Shown: positions 1 through 9,599, numbered from the stretch's first letter. The stretch is DNA of 38,076 nt from Paracoccus denitrificans (GCF_900100045.1 NZ_FNEA01000035.1:1-38076); one strand, 5' to 3'. Translations and numbers: made by a program. The notes: generated from the sequence alone by a model not told the origin.

Positions 1-270
1 CATGACCGTGTTCTGGTCCGTCGCGTCCAGTCGGACGAAAAGACCAAGGGCGGGCTGATCATCCCCGACAGCGCCAAGGAGAAACCGGCCGAGGGCGAAA
101 TCATCGCCGTTGGCGAAGGCGCGCGCAAGGATTCTGGCGAACTGATCGCGCCCGCGGTCAAGGCCGGCGACCGGGTGCTCTTCGGCAAATGGTCGGGCAC
201 CGAGGTCACGGTCGACGGCGAAGAGCTGCTGATCATGAAGGAAAGCGACATCCTGGGCATCATCGCCTGA
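1..270 (+). CDS. groES: Co-chaperonin GroES (5' end missing)
   Basis: Co-chaperonin that caps the GroEL ring and closes the folding chamber in the cytoplasm. The reading frame is open from base 1 and gives 89 residues ending in the typical GroES tail (ESDILGIIA). The family is about 95 residues, so roughly the first six are outside the window. The mobile-loop region (VQSDEKTKGGLIIPDSAKEK) is recognisable near the start. groEL follows 40 bases downstream on the same strand, the standard groESL operon. The promoter and any heat-shock control element (CIRCE or RpoH site) would lie upstream, outside the window. Identity is clear. Confidence 0.97.
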   Translation, partial: HDRVLVRRVQSDEKTKGGLIIPDSAKEKPAEGEIIAVGEGARKDSGELIAPAVKAGDRVLFGKWSGTEVTVDGEELLIMKESDILGIIA

Positions 271-310
271 TCGTCCCCTTCCGATAACCCATTCTAGGAG
301 CGATTTCGAA

Positions 311-1948
<1,638 letters not shown>

Positions 1949-1970
1949 ACAAGCCCACAACCGGGTGAAA

Positions 1971-2001
1971 AAAGCAGGCCGCCCCAAATGGGGCGGCCTT
2001 T
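1971..2001 (+). terminator. Intrinsic terminator of groESL
   Basis: Perfect 9-bp stem: GGCCGCCCC at 1977-1985, loop AAAT, GGGGCGGCC at 1990-1998, followed by a short T run. An A run precedes the stem, so it could also work weakly in the reverse direction. It begins about 25 bases after the groEL stop codon. Confidence 0.88.
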
Positions 2002-2270
2002 GCAAATGCCGCAGGTCGGCGGAGTTCATCGCAGCCTTGCCCAAGTCGGCATGGATAGCAGCCCAGGCCACCAGCGATATTTGCGGTTGGTCGAAGCGTG
2101 CTGCATGATGCAACGCGTTATTTCTCTTGTGAAAGCCCTGTTTTCCGGGCTGGCAATCTTCGTATTCGCCCTCGGCGGCAGGACATGGGAGCAGCGACCA
2201 AAGGCAGCTTGCCGACAGTCTGGATGCGGGCGGCACATACCACCGCCCCGCACCCAGACTGTCGGCGCGT
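2002..2270. other. Non-coding stretch between groEL and the SDR gene
   Basis: No convincing gene is visible on either strand: the open frames lack ribosome-binding sites and family motifs. The only clear structure is the long inverted repeat at 2211-2266, described separately. Confidence 0.6.
2211..2266 (-). repeat. Long inverted repeat after the SDR gene
   Basis: Left arm 2211-2233 (begins GCCGACAGTCTGG) and right arm 2243-2266 pair over about 22 bp, with one mismatch, one bulge and a nine-base loop. It lies five bases beyond the stop codon of the minus-strand SDR gene, the position of a terminator. No T run follows on that strand, so classical intrinsic termination is uncertain; it may instead protect the mRNA 3' end. 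Confidence 0.7.
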
Positions 2271-3029
2271 TCAGGTCAGCCGGACCGAAATGCCGCCATC
2301 GGCGATCAGCGGGCTGCCGGTCACGAAGCTTGAGCGGTCCGACAGCAGGAACAGCGCGGCCTGCGCGATCTCGGCCGGCCTTGCCATCCGCTTCACCGGA
2401 TGCAGGCCGGCGATGAAATCCAGCACATCCGGGTTTCCCTCGCCGCCGCTCGGCGTGATCGTGCCGCCCGGCAACAGCGCGTTGACGCGGATGCCCTCGG
2501 CGGCATGGTCCGCTGCCAGCGACCGCACCAGGCCGATCATCCCCGCCTTCGATGCTGCATAGGCGCCCATGCCCGGCATGCCGCCATTGCTGAAGCCGAC
2601 GAAGGACGAGGTGAAGACGATAGAGCCGCCGCCGCCCTTTCGCATCGCCGGGATCTGCGCCTTTGCCGCCAGAAAGGCCGCCGTCAGGTTGACTGCGATG
2701 ACATCCTGCCAGTTTCCGGGCTCCATCTCTGGAACCGGCCCCATCCGGCCCACGATGCCGGCATTGTTGAAGGCGCCATCCAATGCGCCGAATTCCCGCA
2801 GCGCGAGATCGGCCAGAGCATCGGCATGGCCCTCGTCCCTGACATCGCCCGCCAGGACGACGGCCCGGCCACCGTCCCGGTCGATCGAGGCCGCAAGGGC
2901 ATCAAGTTCGTGCCGCCGGCGCGCCGTCAGCACCAGATTGGCGCCCTCGGCGGCGAACAGCGTGGCGGCAGATGCGCCGATCCCGCTGCTGGCACCTGTG
3001 ACGATGATCGTCTTGCCTTTCAGTTCCAT
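2271..3029 (-). CDS. SDR family NAD(P)-dependent oxidoreductase
   Basis: Classical short-chain dehydrogenase/reductase of 252 residues, cytoplasmic, with NAD(P)H as cofactor; the substrate cannot be predicted. The Rossmann glycine motif TGASSGIG is at residues 11-18 and NNAG at 88-91. The catalytic residues are Ser141 or Ser142, Tyr157 and Lys161 (YAASK). The start was placed at MELKGK because an AGGAG lies eight bases upstream; a longer frame adding nine residues has no such site. It ends next to a long inverted repeat. The closest minus-strand neighbour upstream is a DUF1330 gene about 120 bases away, so co-transcription is possible but unproven. Confidence 0.88.
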   Translation of the reverse strand: MELKGKTIIVTGASSGIGASAATLFAAEGANLVLTARRRHELDALAASIDRDGGRAVVLAGDVRDEGHADALADLALREFGALDGAFNNAGIVGRMGPVPEMEPGNWQDVIAVNLTAAFLAAKAQIPAMRKGGGGSIVFTSSFVGFSNGGMPGMGAYAASKAGMIGLVRSLAADHAAEGIRVNALLPGGTITPSGGEGNPDVLDFIAGLHPVKRMARPAEIAQAALFLLSDRSSFVTGSPLIADGGISVRLT

Positions 3030-3152
3030 GATCCGTTCTCCTGAATATCGGACCATGGCTGTCTAGCCGCGAGGCCGCGAAGGCCGCTTCCCGTTCCTTG
3101 CCTTCGAAAAGAGCGGCTTCAGGCAAGGCCCGGACAGTCGCGCCCCTTCGCG

Positions 3153-3500
3153 TCATGCCACGCCCGGTCCCACCGCCTGCCGCGAGAGAATATCGGTGGC
3201 GCGATGATCGTCTCCGACCCCGTCGATCAGGATCACATCCCCTTGGGAATTGCGGGTGCGCAGCGGCAGGATCGCCTGATAGGCAGGCGAAGCATACCAG
3301 GCTCGCGCAGCGGCACGGTCGGGAAAACCGATGACGATCAGATCACCCGACCATGCGCCTTCCAGTTGCTCCTTGTCGCCGCCATGGATCACGAACCGCC
3401 CTGCGAACGGCGCGAGCGTGGCATCGATGGCTTCGAGATAGGCAACGATATCGGGGCCTATCTCGACATGATGCAGATGGGCAACGGCATAGCTCGCCAT
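3153..3500 (-). CDS. DUF1330 domain protein
   Basis: Small cytoplasmic protein of 115 residues with the ferredoxin-like, dimeric alpha/beta fold expected of DUF1330. It begins MASYAVAHLHHVEIGPDIV and contains the family-type stretch FVIHGGDKEQLEGAW near residues 36-50 and IGFPDRAAARAWYASPAYQ near 57-75. The biochemical role of the family is not established; members resemble dimeric alpha-beta-barrel monooxygenase-like proteins. A GGAG ribosome-binding site precedes the ATG. It lies upstream of, and on the same strand as, the SDR gene, with about 120 bases between them. Confidence 0.82.
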   Translation of the reverse strand: MASYAVAHLHHVEIGPDIVAYLEAIDATLAPFAGRFVIHGGDKEQLEGAWSGDLIVIGFPDRAAARAWYASPAYQAILPLRTRNSQGDVILIDGVGDDHRATDILSRQAVGPGVA

Positions 3501-3635
3501 GGGTAGATCTCCTTCTCTGTGTGATCGGTTGAGCGCCGGCCGACGGCGCTAGCACATGAACCCCGGCCCGGCGGGAAGACGCCGGTCGCCTGCGCCGCCC
3601 TCATGGGGAACGGGTGGAATGCCCGGACCCGATGC

Positions 3636-3803
3636 CTATTTGCCGCCGGTTTTCCCGGTCCAGGCTTTCCAGGCCGATCCGATGGCGATGCCCAGCGTCA
3701 GGCCGATGCCGACGCCCATGCCGATATTGTCCATCGCGCTGCCCACTCCGGCGCCGACAGCCAGGCCGACCGCGATTCCGATAGCGATTTTCCTATTGCG
3801 CAT
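3636..3803 (-). CDS. 55-residue glycine-zipper membrane protein
   Basis: A short frame encoding 55 residues. It starts MRNRKIAIGIAVGLAVGAGV and ends with a basic tail (WKAWTGKTGGK). The body is one or two hydrophobic segments rich in GxxxG and GxG spacing, the pattern of a glycine zipper that packs or oligomerises in a membrane. A good AGGAG lies just upstream of its ATG. The ATG overlaps the end of the SRPBCC gene by 11 bases in another frame, which suggests translational coupling. The function is unknown; such peptides may act as small membrane subunits. The codon pattern and ribosome-binding site make a real gene likely. Confidence 0.65.
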   Translation of the reverse strand: MRNRKIAIGIAVGLAVGAGVGSAMDNIGMGVGIGLTLGIAIGSAWKAWTGKTGGK

Positions 3804-4317
3804 CACCGCTCCTTTCCGGGGACGACTGCCCCGCCTCCACCCTGGCTTTCAGCGCCGCGTTCATCCTTTCGAAATCGGCACCGAACCGCTTCGCGTCGAT
3901 GAACCACAACAGCACGCCATGAAACCTCTCGCCATGGATCAGATGGGTGCCGCCCTGACGCTCGTCGAGGATGAAGTAATGTTCGCCGTCGAGGACGCGC
4001 GGCAGGAACAGGCGGCCAAGCCAGCGCAACTCCCTTGCCGGCTCGACCTTCAGCACGACCGGCTTGAAGGCGATCTCGTTGCCGGTTTCGGGCCGCAGCC
4101 TGTTGACGAGCGTTTTGCCCTCGGCCAGTTCGCCCTCCATCGACACGATGAAGGGGTTCCAGTCGCGATAGCTGCCCGGATCGCCCAGCAGCGCCCACAC
4201 CTGCGCGGGCGTGGCGTCGATCCCGACCTCCGTGACCACTTCCTGCCGCGGAGCGAGCGCGAACGCCGCCGCCACCAGAATGGCGGCCACCGAAGCGGCT
4301 GCAAGCGGGATGTTCAT
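3793..4317 (-). CDS. SRPBCC-fold protein with N-terminal membrane anchor
   Basis: Protein of 174 residues. The first ~22 residues (MNIPLAAASVAAILVAAAFA) form a hydrophobic anchor or signal. The rest is a START-like SRPBCC domain (polyketide cyclase/dehydrase group): IDATPAQVWALLGDPGSYRDWNPF at the start and a late motif HGVLLWFIDAKRFGADFERM. Such domains bind small hydrophobic ligands; the ligand here is unknown. The start was chosen at MNIP because a GGAGA lies just upstream. It overlaps the downstream glycine-zipper gene by 11 bases and faces a LysR gene transcribed the opposite way across 98 bases, so that regulator probably controls it. Confidence 0.8.
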   Translation of the reverse strand: MNIPLAAASVAAILVAAAFALAPRQEVVTEVGIDATPAQVWALLGDPGSYRDWNPFIVSMEGELAEGKTLVNRLRPETGNEIAFKPVVLKVEPARELRWLGRLFLPRVLDGEHYFILDERQGGTHLIHGERFHGVLLWFIDAKRFGADFERMNAALKARVEAGQSSPERSGDAQ

Positions 4318-4338
4318 GGCGTCTCTCCGCACTGGTCC

Positions 4339-4417
4339 TGTCCGTGGACAAGACATAGGCCGCACAAAGTGGAACGAAAATTGACGAATGGCGTAGGGAA
4401 GATATACAAAATCGTAT
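4339..4417. promoter_or_regulatory. Divergent control region between SRPBCC gene and LysR gene
   Basis: Holds two inverted repeats. One is TGTCC-GT-GGACA at 4339-4350. The other is ATAC-N6-GTAT at 4404-4417, which runs into the LysR start codon. The second fits the loose LysR-type box (short inverted repeat around T-N11-A) and its position would suit autorepression. Assignment to this regulator is inferred from position only. Confidence 0.4.
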
Positions 4418-5312
4418 GTCTGGTCGTGTGGATAGCTGGGATCATTGGCGCAGCTTTCTGGCCGTGGTCGAGGAGGGCAGCCTGTCGGGGGCGGCCAGAG
4501 CCCTGAGGCTGACCCAGCCGACGGTGGGCCGTCATGTCGACGCGCTCGAGGACGGGATCGGGGCAAGGCTCTTCACCCGTTCGCGGGGCGGCCTGGACCC
4601 GACGCCGCTGGCGCTGGCGCTGGTGTCGCAGGCAAGGGACATGGCCATGATCGCGGACGACCTGGTCCGCACGGCCTCGGGCGAGCGGGACGAGCTGCGC
4701 GGCACCGTCCGGCTGGCGGCGGTCGATATCGTCGGAACCTTCGTGCTGCCGCCGATGCTGGCCGCCTTTCACGAGCGCCACCCCGGGATCGACATCGAGC
4801 TGGCGCTGTCGACCCGCAACGAGAACCTTCTGCGCCGCGAGGCCGACATCGCGGTGCGCATGGTTCGCCCCGAACAGCAGGCCATCGTTGCGCGCCATGT
4901 GGGGTTCGTGCGGGTCGGCCTGTTCGCCCATCGCCGCTACGTCGCCGCCCACGGCTTGCCCGAGACGGTCGAGGCGCTGTTCTCCCACCCGCTGATCGGC
5001 ATCGATCAGGAAGAGGGCCTTGTCGCCGGCATATCCTTCGGCGGCCACCCGCTGTCGCGCGAGAGCTTCGCCTTTCGCTGCGACAGCGCCGTGGCACAGC
5101 TGATGGCCGTGAGGGCCGGCTTCGGCATCGGCGCCTGCCACCTTGGACTTGCGGCCGATGAGCCGGAACTGGTGCGCGTGCTGCCGGATATGGTGGAGTT
5201 CGGCTACGAGATGTGGATCGCCATGCACGAAGACCTGCGCGACACGCGCCGGATGCGGTTGCTGTTCGACCATCTGGCCGAAAACCTCGCCGCATATTCG
5301 GAGCGGCGATAG
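4416..5312 (+). CDS. LysR-family transcriptional regulator
   Basis: 298-residue LysR-type regulator. An N-terminal winged helix-turn-helix (about residues 9-68; AARALRLTQPTVGRHVDALE is the recognition region) is followed by a periplasmic-binding-protein-like effector domain (about 92-295). It is transcribed away from the SRPBCC gene with 98 bases between them, the usual arrangement for a LysR protein and its target. No strong ribosome-binding site sits at the ideal distance; AGGG lies about 17 bases upstream, so the precise start is a little uncertain. The effector is unknown. Confidence 0.9.
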   Translation: MSGRVDSWDHWRSFLAVVEEGSLSGAARALRLTQPTVGRHVDALEDGIGARLFTRSRGGLDPTPLALALVSQARDMAMIADDLVRTASGERDELRGTVRLAAVDIVGTFVLPPMLAAFHERHPGIDIELALSTRNENLLRREADIAVRMVRPEQQAIVARHVGFVRVGLFAHRRYVAAHGLPETVEALFSHPLIGIDQEEGLVAGISFGGHPLSRESFAFRCDSAVAQLMAVRAGFGIGACHLGLAADEPELVRVLPDMVEFGYEMWIAMHEDLRDTRRMRLLFDHLAENLAAYSERR

Positions 5313-5334
5313 CTTCGACAGGCTTGAGCCGTCG

Positions 5335-6246
5335 TCAGGCAGGCACCAGCGATTCTTCCCTGCTGCGGGCGGCTTGCAACGCGCGTGCCCACCATGCCAG
5401 TTGCGCCAGCATCTTGTCGGCCGAGCGTTCCAGATGATCCAGCCTGTCGATCCGGGCCTCGCCCTTCGAGATCGCCAGGTAGTCGCCGAAGGGGATATGA
5501 ACCGCCGTCTGCATCGCGACCATCTCCAGCTCGGCGGCGATGGCCCGGACATGTTCGACCGCGCGCGCCCCACCGACGCCGCCATAGCCGACCAGGCCCG
5601 CGGGCTTCCTGGCCCATTCCGCATGGTCCAGCGCGTTCTTCAGCACCGCCGTCGGGGCGTGGTTGTATTCGGCGACGGTAAAGACATAGGCGTCGAAGGT
5701 GGAGACCTTGTCGGCAAAGGCTTGCGCGGCGGCCTGCTGCGCCTTGGTGGCCGCCGGATCGCCCAGGAACGGCATGGCAAAGTCGCGCAGGTCGACCTGC
5801 GCGACATCGAAACCCGCGCCCTCGGCCTTTGCCGCGATCCAGGATGCCGGCCTGTCGGCAAAGCGGCCCGCGCGGGTGCTGCCGACGATGACCCCCAGGC
5901 TCAGGGGGCGATCCGGCGCCACGGCCCCGCTATGGCGGGCGACCTGATCGACCGGGATCGATTCGACCGTTTCCAGCAAGGGGCCGATGCGGTCGAGATG
6001 CGCGGCAAAGGCGGGGTTGGCCGCCCAGCCCCGCTGCGCCCCGGCATCGGCAAAGCGCGTGACCACGATCACCCGCTTGCCATCCCGCGCACGATAGACC
6101 TCGTTGCCCAGCCATCCTTTCTGCGCCGCGCCCTCGCGCAGCGCGGCGGTTTCGCGCAGTTGCAGGTCAAGGAACCGATCCGTCTCGCCCGGCTTGGGGG
6201 TAAAGACGTTGACCAGCGTATAGGCGTCGCTCCTGATCGCATCCAT
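5335..6246 (-). CDS. Fusion of ABM-like domain and NADPH-dependent FMN reductase
   Basis: 303 residues with two domains. Residues ~1-100 resemble the antibiotic-biosynthesis-monooxygenase (ABM) dimeric barrel (VNVFTPKPGETDRFLDLQL, then VIVVTRFADAGAQRGWAANP). Residues ~112-290 are an NAD(P)H-dependent FMN reductase/quinone reductase of flavodoxin-like fold, with the FMN phosphate loop GSTRAGRFADRP and the later EYNHAPTAVLKNALDH motif. A quinone or flavin reductase coupled to a monooxygenase-type cofactor-free barrel is the likely job. The start at MDAIRSD has AAAGG nine bases upstream; an ATG 24 bases further up has none. It is divergent from an HxlR regulator, which suggests induction by reactive electrophiles or quinones. 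Confidence 0.83.
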   Translation of the reverse strand: MDAIRSDAYTLVNVFTPKPGETDRFLDLQLRETAALREGAAQKGWLGNEVYRARDGKRVIVVTRFADAGAQRGWAANPAFAAHLDRIGPLLETVESIPVDQVARHSGAVAPDRPLSLGVIVGSTRAGRFADRPASWIAAKAEGAGFDVAQVDLRDFAMPFLGDPAATKAQQAAAQAFADKVSTFDAYVFTVAEYNHAPTAVLKNALDHAEWARKPAGLVGYGGVGGARAVEHVRAIAAELEMVAMQTAVHIPFGDYLAISKGEARIDRLDHLERSADKMLAQLAWWARALQAARSREESLVPA

Positions 6247-6281
6247 GGCAACCAACCTTTCTTGATGCATTCCGATATGGG

Positions 6282-6304
6282 CTTATGATAAGTAAGCCGC
6301 TTAC
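6282..6304. promoter_or_regulatory. Twin palindromic operator, probably for the HxlR regulator
   Basis: Two adjacent perfect palindromes share one base: CTTAT-G-ATAAG at 6282-6292 and GTAAGC-C-GCTTAC at 6292-6304. They lie between the divergent reductase gene (start 6246) and the hxlR-type gene (start 6340). HxlR/YodB-type regulators bind short dyads in such positions. Binding is inferred, not shown. Confidence 0.6.
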
Positions 6305-6339
6305 CAGTGGAAGAGCGGATATGAATCTCAGGAGCCGAC

Positions 6340-6726
6340 ATGGACGTAAGCCCCTCCTCCGACCCCGCCGATCCGATGCACAGCGACTGCCCGGGCCGGG
6401 ACCTGTTCGAACTGATCACCAGCCGCTGGCCACTGCTGATCCTCTGGTCGCTGCGGGGCGGCCCGCAGCGTTTCTACGAGGTCCGCAATGCGGTCGAGGG
6501 CATCAGCGAGCGCGTGCTGTCCGAGGTGCTGAAGAAGCTGTGCCGTCACGGGCTGATCACCCGCCATGTCCAGCCGAGCGTCCCGCCGAAGGTCAGCTAT
6601 GCCCTGACCGGCCTGGGCGAGGGATTGCTGGGCGTCATGGACGGGCTGACCGGCTGGATCGGGCGCGAACTGGAAAACGTCCAGGCGGCCAAGCGCCGCT
6701 ATGACGCGCAGGAAGGGATGGCATGA
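6340..6726 (+). CDS. HxlR-family transcriptional regulator
   Basis: 128-residue winged helix-turn-helix protein of the HxlR family: CPGRDLFELITSRWPLLIL, then RFYEVRNAVEGISERVLSEV and the wing PPKVSYALTGLGEG. Cys17, just before the first helix, is at the place of the redox-sensing cysteine in YodB/HypR-type members; a second cysteine is Cys68. It may therefore sense quinones, aldehydes or oxidants, which would fit the divergently transcribed FMN reductase. AGGAG lies directly upstream of the ATG. A cupin gene follows 22 bases downstream, probably in the same operon. Confidence 0.9.
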   Translation: MDVSPSSDPADPMHSDCPGRDLFELITSRWPLLILWSLRGGPQRFYEVRNAVEGISERVLSEVLKKLCRHGLITRHVQPSVPPKVSYALTGLGEGLLGVMDGLTGWIGRELENVQAAKRRYDAQEGMA

Positions 6727-6748
6727 TGGCGACAAACGGAAAAAGCCG

Positions 6749-7102
6749 ATGAGCGACGCGATAAACCTGGCGGAGAAACTGGCAAGCTTCGACCAAAAAT
6801 GGTCGCCCCGGACCGTGGCTACGTTCAACGGCCATGACGTGATGGTCGTCAAGGTCGAGGGAGAGTTCAGGTGGCATTCCCATCCCGACACGGACGATTT
6901 CTTCCTTGTCCTGCAAGGCGAGATCGAGATCCGGCTGCGGGACCGGGTGGTGACGCTGAGGGCCGGCGAAATCTTCGTCGTCCCGAAGGGCGTCGAGCAT
7001 TGCCCCGTCGCCCGCAAGGAGGCCCATCTGCTGCTGATCGAGCCGACCGGCACGTCCAATACCGGCGATGCCGCTACGGCTGCCGAACGCAATCCCATCT
7101 GA
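6749..7102 (+). CDS. Cupin domain protein
   Basis: 117-residue single-domain cupin. Motif 1 is visible as WHSHPDTDDFFLVLQGE (His43, His45, and aspartates 49/50 where many cupins have glutamate). Motif 2 is seen as FVVPKGVEHCP (His84). These would form a metal site in a small beta barrel. Enzymatic function is unknown; this short type often has no assigned substrate. The start was placed at MSDAINLAEK, preceded by GGAA; an in-frame start 48 bases upstream would overlap the regulator. It lies 22 bases after the HxlR gene and is probably co-transcribed with it. Confidence 0.83.
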   Translation: MSDAINLAEKLASFDQKWSPRTVATFNGHDVMVVKVEGEFRWHSHPDTDDFFLVLQGEIEIRLRDRVVTLRAGEIFVVPKGVEHCPVARKEAHLLLIEPTGTSNTGDAATAAERNPI

Positions 7103-7498
7103 TCGAAAGGCGGCGGGACCGTCGTCCCAGCGTTCCGCGATTACGGCGCATGGCGCTGCCCGACCGCCCCGAGCCAGCGCTCCACCATTGCGATTACCTC
7201 ATCGCCGAAGCGCATCGCTCACCTGTTTTACGCGGGCGATGGCGTCGGTGCGGACGGCACGGCACGGCCCGGCTCGGTCAGCGCCGCCCGAACCCACCAT
7301 CACCGACGTGCGGGCGTTGATCGACGCGCTCGCCCTTAGCGCAAGGGTCCGCAAGAGCCTGCGGGGGTCGCTTTTCCGCGTTCATCGCAGGATGATCGCG
7401 CGGGACGATCATGCGGCCTGCCAATGGCCGGTTTCCGCAGCCCGGTTGCCCACCGCCGGCCCGGAACGAGGCCGTGGGGCGGCGGCCGGGCGCGTGCC
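7103..7498. other. About 400 bases without a supported gene
   Basis: Open frames exist on both strands, but none has a ribosome-binding site plus recognisable motifs, and codon bias is weaker than in the neighbours. It may be the remains of decayed genes; I can assign nothing in it. Confidence 0.5.
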
Positions 7499-8278
7499 TC
7501 ACGCCGTCGGCACGGTTCCCCCGTCGATCACATATTCCGTGCCGGTGATGGAGGCTGCACGATCCGAGGCAAGAAATGCGATCAGGCTGGCGATCTCGGC
7601 CGGTTTCGCGGGGCGGCCCAAGGGGATGCCACCAAGCGCCTCCATGATGATCCGCTTGCCGCCCGCGTAGTCCGTGCCCGCCTCCTGCGCCAGCCGCTCG
7701 GCGTGGCGGGCCGCGGCCTCGGTCTCGATCCAGCCGGGGGCGACGCGCAGGACGCGCACGCCTTGGGGCGACACTTCTTTCGCAAGGCTCTTGCTGTAGG
7801 TCGAGAGCGCGGCCTTGGCGGCGGCATAGCCGGTGGTGGAGCCCGGCAGCGGCATGAGGCGCTGGATCGAGGTGACATGGATGACCACCCCTGCTCCCTG
7901 CGCGACCATCCCCGGCACAAGCGCGCGATCCAGCCGGACGGCAGAAAGCAAGTTCAGGTCCAGCTCCTTCTGCCATTCCTCGTCGGTCAGCGCGGCGAAA
8001 CCGCCTCCCGGCGCGCTCGATCCGCCCAGCACATGGACGATTATGTCGACGCCGCCCAGCCGGCTGTGCGCGGCCTCGGCCACGGCCCGGCAGCCCTGCG
8101 CGGTGGTCAGGTCGGCGGCGACGAAGATCTGTTCGGGCAGGTTCTCGGGGCGAGAGCGGGCCGTGGTCAGCACCTGCGCGCCAAGCTCGCGGAACAGCGC
8201 CACGGTGGCGGCGCCGGTGCCCTGGGTGCCGCCGGTGATCAGGGCGCGCTTGCCCTGCAAAGTCAGAAAGCCGGTCAT
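7499..8278 (-). CDS. SDR family oxidoreductase
   Basis: 259-residue short-chain dehydrogenase. The cofactor motif TGGTQGTG is at residues 15-22. Catalytic Asn109, Ser137, Tyr151 and Lys155 (YAAAK) are present. The usual NNAG segment is replaced by HVLGG, seen in a subgroup of SDRs. The start MTGFLTL overlaps the stop codon of the preceding NTF2-like gene by one base (TGATG), a strong sign of translational coupling. Both are transcribed away from a LysR gene. The product is a cytoplasmic NAD(P)-dependent enzyme; its substrate is unknown. Confidence 0.88.
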   Translation of the reverse strand: MTGFLTLQGKRALITGGTQGTGAATVALFRELGAQVLTTARSRPENLPEQIFVAADLTTAQGCRAVAEAAHSRLGGVDIIVHVLGGSSAPGGGFAALTDEEWQKELDLNLLSAVRLDRALVPGMVAQGAGVVIHVTSIQRLMPLPGSTTGYAAAKAALSTYSKSLAKEVSPQGVRVLRVAPGWIETEAAARHAERLAQEAGTDYAGGKRIIMEALGGIPLGRPAKPAEIASLIAFLASDRAASITGTEYVIDGGTVPTA

Positions 8279-8598
8279 CAGCGGATCTCCAGATCGGTGA
8301 TGCGGTCGCCCGCCAGCCCGAAGGTGAAGGTCAGGACAGTCGGGCTGCCCGGAAAATCGCCGCTGACGCGGGCGCGGACCACGGTCTTGCCCGCCGCTTG
8401 GGTCAGGTCCAGCGGCTCGGCCTTGTGGCGATACTGCGCCTTGGCCGCCTGCCACCAGGCCAGGATTTCCTCGGCTCCGCGATGGGTCCGGTGTTCGTCA
8501 TGCACGACGGCATCAGGCGCGAAGGCCGCGGCCAGAGCCTCGGCATCCTGCGGGGGTTGGGCCTGGAAATAGGTTCTGATCGGCGCGGGAAGCTGCAT
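8278..8598 (-). CDS. NTF2-like (SnoaL-type) small protein
   Basis: 106-residue protein with a cone-shaped NTF2-like fold: YFQAQPPQDAEALAAAFAP, then DAVVHDEHRTHRGAEEILAW, and a C-terminal beta half ending in RITDLEIR. Such proteins are ligand-binding or isomerase-like companions of oxidoreductases. The start MQLPAP has AAGGA upstream. It is the first gene of a two-gene operon with the following SDR (one-base overlap) and is divergent from a LysR gene, which probably regulates it. The precise function is not known. Confidence 0.82.
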   Translation of the reverse strand: MQLPAPIRTYFQAQPPQDAEALAAAFAPDAVVHDEHRTHRGAEEILAWWQAAKAQYRHKAEPLDLTQAAGKTVVRARVSGDFPGSPTVLTFTFGLAGDRITDLEIR

Positions 8599-8696
8599 GT
8601 TCCGTTCCTTCTGTTGCTTGCAGGTGGAAGATGGGCCTCGACCATTATCGATATAAGCGGGATAAGGTTGCATCTGGTGATGACAGGATCGGGACA

Positions 8697-9599
8697 ATGA
8701 AGGATGCCGGGCTGAGGGATCTGGAGGCCGTGCTGGCCATCGCGCGCCGGGGCACCTTCCGGGCGGCGGCGATCGAGCTGGGCATGTCGACGACCGCGCT
8801 GTCCCATGCCATCGCCCGGCTGGAGGCGGGCCTGGGCGTGCGGCTGTTCAACCGGACCACCCGCAGCGTGTCGCTGAGCGATGCCGGGCGGCAGTTCGTC
8901 GCAAGCGTCTCGCCCGCGCTGGCCGAGATCCGCGGGGCGATGGACAGCGTGCGCGCGCAGGGCCAGACGCCCTCGGGGATGTTGCGCATCAATGCCTCGG
9001 CGGTGGCGGGGCGAGAGATCATCTCGCCCTTGGTGCTAGACTTCCTGCGCCGCCATCCCCGGATGCAGGTCGATCTGGTGACCGAGGAGCGGCTGGTCGA
9101 CATCGTGGCCGAAGGCTTCGACCTGGGCATCCGCACCGGCGACCTGGTCCCCCGCGACATGATCGCCCTGCCGCTTGGCAAGCCGCAGCGCTATGCGGTC
9201 GTCGCGACTCCGGCCTGGCTGGCGGACCGGCCCCTGCCGCTGGTGCCGGCCGATCTGCTGGCGCATGACTGCATCCGGGTGCGGCTGCCGAACCGAGAGC
9301 TTTTCCGCTGGTATTTCGAGCGGCAGGGCGAGGTGGTGCAGATCGACGTCCGCGGCCGCCTGATCCTGGACGAGGCCGCCATCGCCCGCGCCGCCGTGCT
9401 GGAGGGCGCGGGCATCGGCTTCTTCATCAAGCAGAACGTGGCCGAGGACATCGCCGCCGGCCGCCTGATCCGCCTGCTGGAGGACTGGACCCCGCCACGC
9501 CCCGGCTTCTGCCTGTATTACCCCGGCCGCAGGAACCCCTCGGCGGGGCTCACCGCATTCCTTGCGATGGCGCGAGAGATGGCGGCGCAAAGGAACTGA
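8697..9599 (+). CDS. LysR-family transcriptional regulator
   Basis: 300-residue LysR-type regulator. The N-terminal helix-turn-helix reads LAIARRGTFRAAAIELGMST and SHAIARLEAGLGVRLFNRTT; a substrate-binding domain of the CrgA-like subgroup follows, with VAEGFDLGIRTGDLVPRDM characteristic. The start at MKDAGLRD was chosen because it has an AGGATCGGG element upstream. It is divergent from the NTF2-like/SDR operon across 98 bases, its likely target. The effector is unknown. Confidence 0.92.
   Translation: MKDAGLRDLEAVLAIARRGTFRAAAIELGMSTTALSHAIARLEAGLGVRLFNRTTRSVSLSDAGRQFVASVSPALAEIRGAMDSVRAQGQTPSGMLRINASAVAGREIISPLVLDFLRRHPRMQVDLVTEERLVDIVAEGFDLGIRTGDLVPRDMIALPLGKPQRYAVVATPAWLADRPLPLVPADLLAHDCIRVRLPNRELFRWYFERQGEVVQIDVRGRLILDEAAIARAAVLEGAGIGFFIKQNVAEDIAAGRLIRLLEDWTPPRPGFCLYYPGRRNPSAGLTAFLAMAREMAAQRN

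Noticed and set aside
7103..7498. Possible transposase remnant
   Set aside because: No terminal repeats, target duplication or transposase motifs could be found on either strand.
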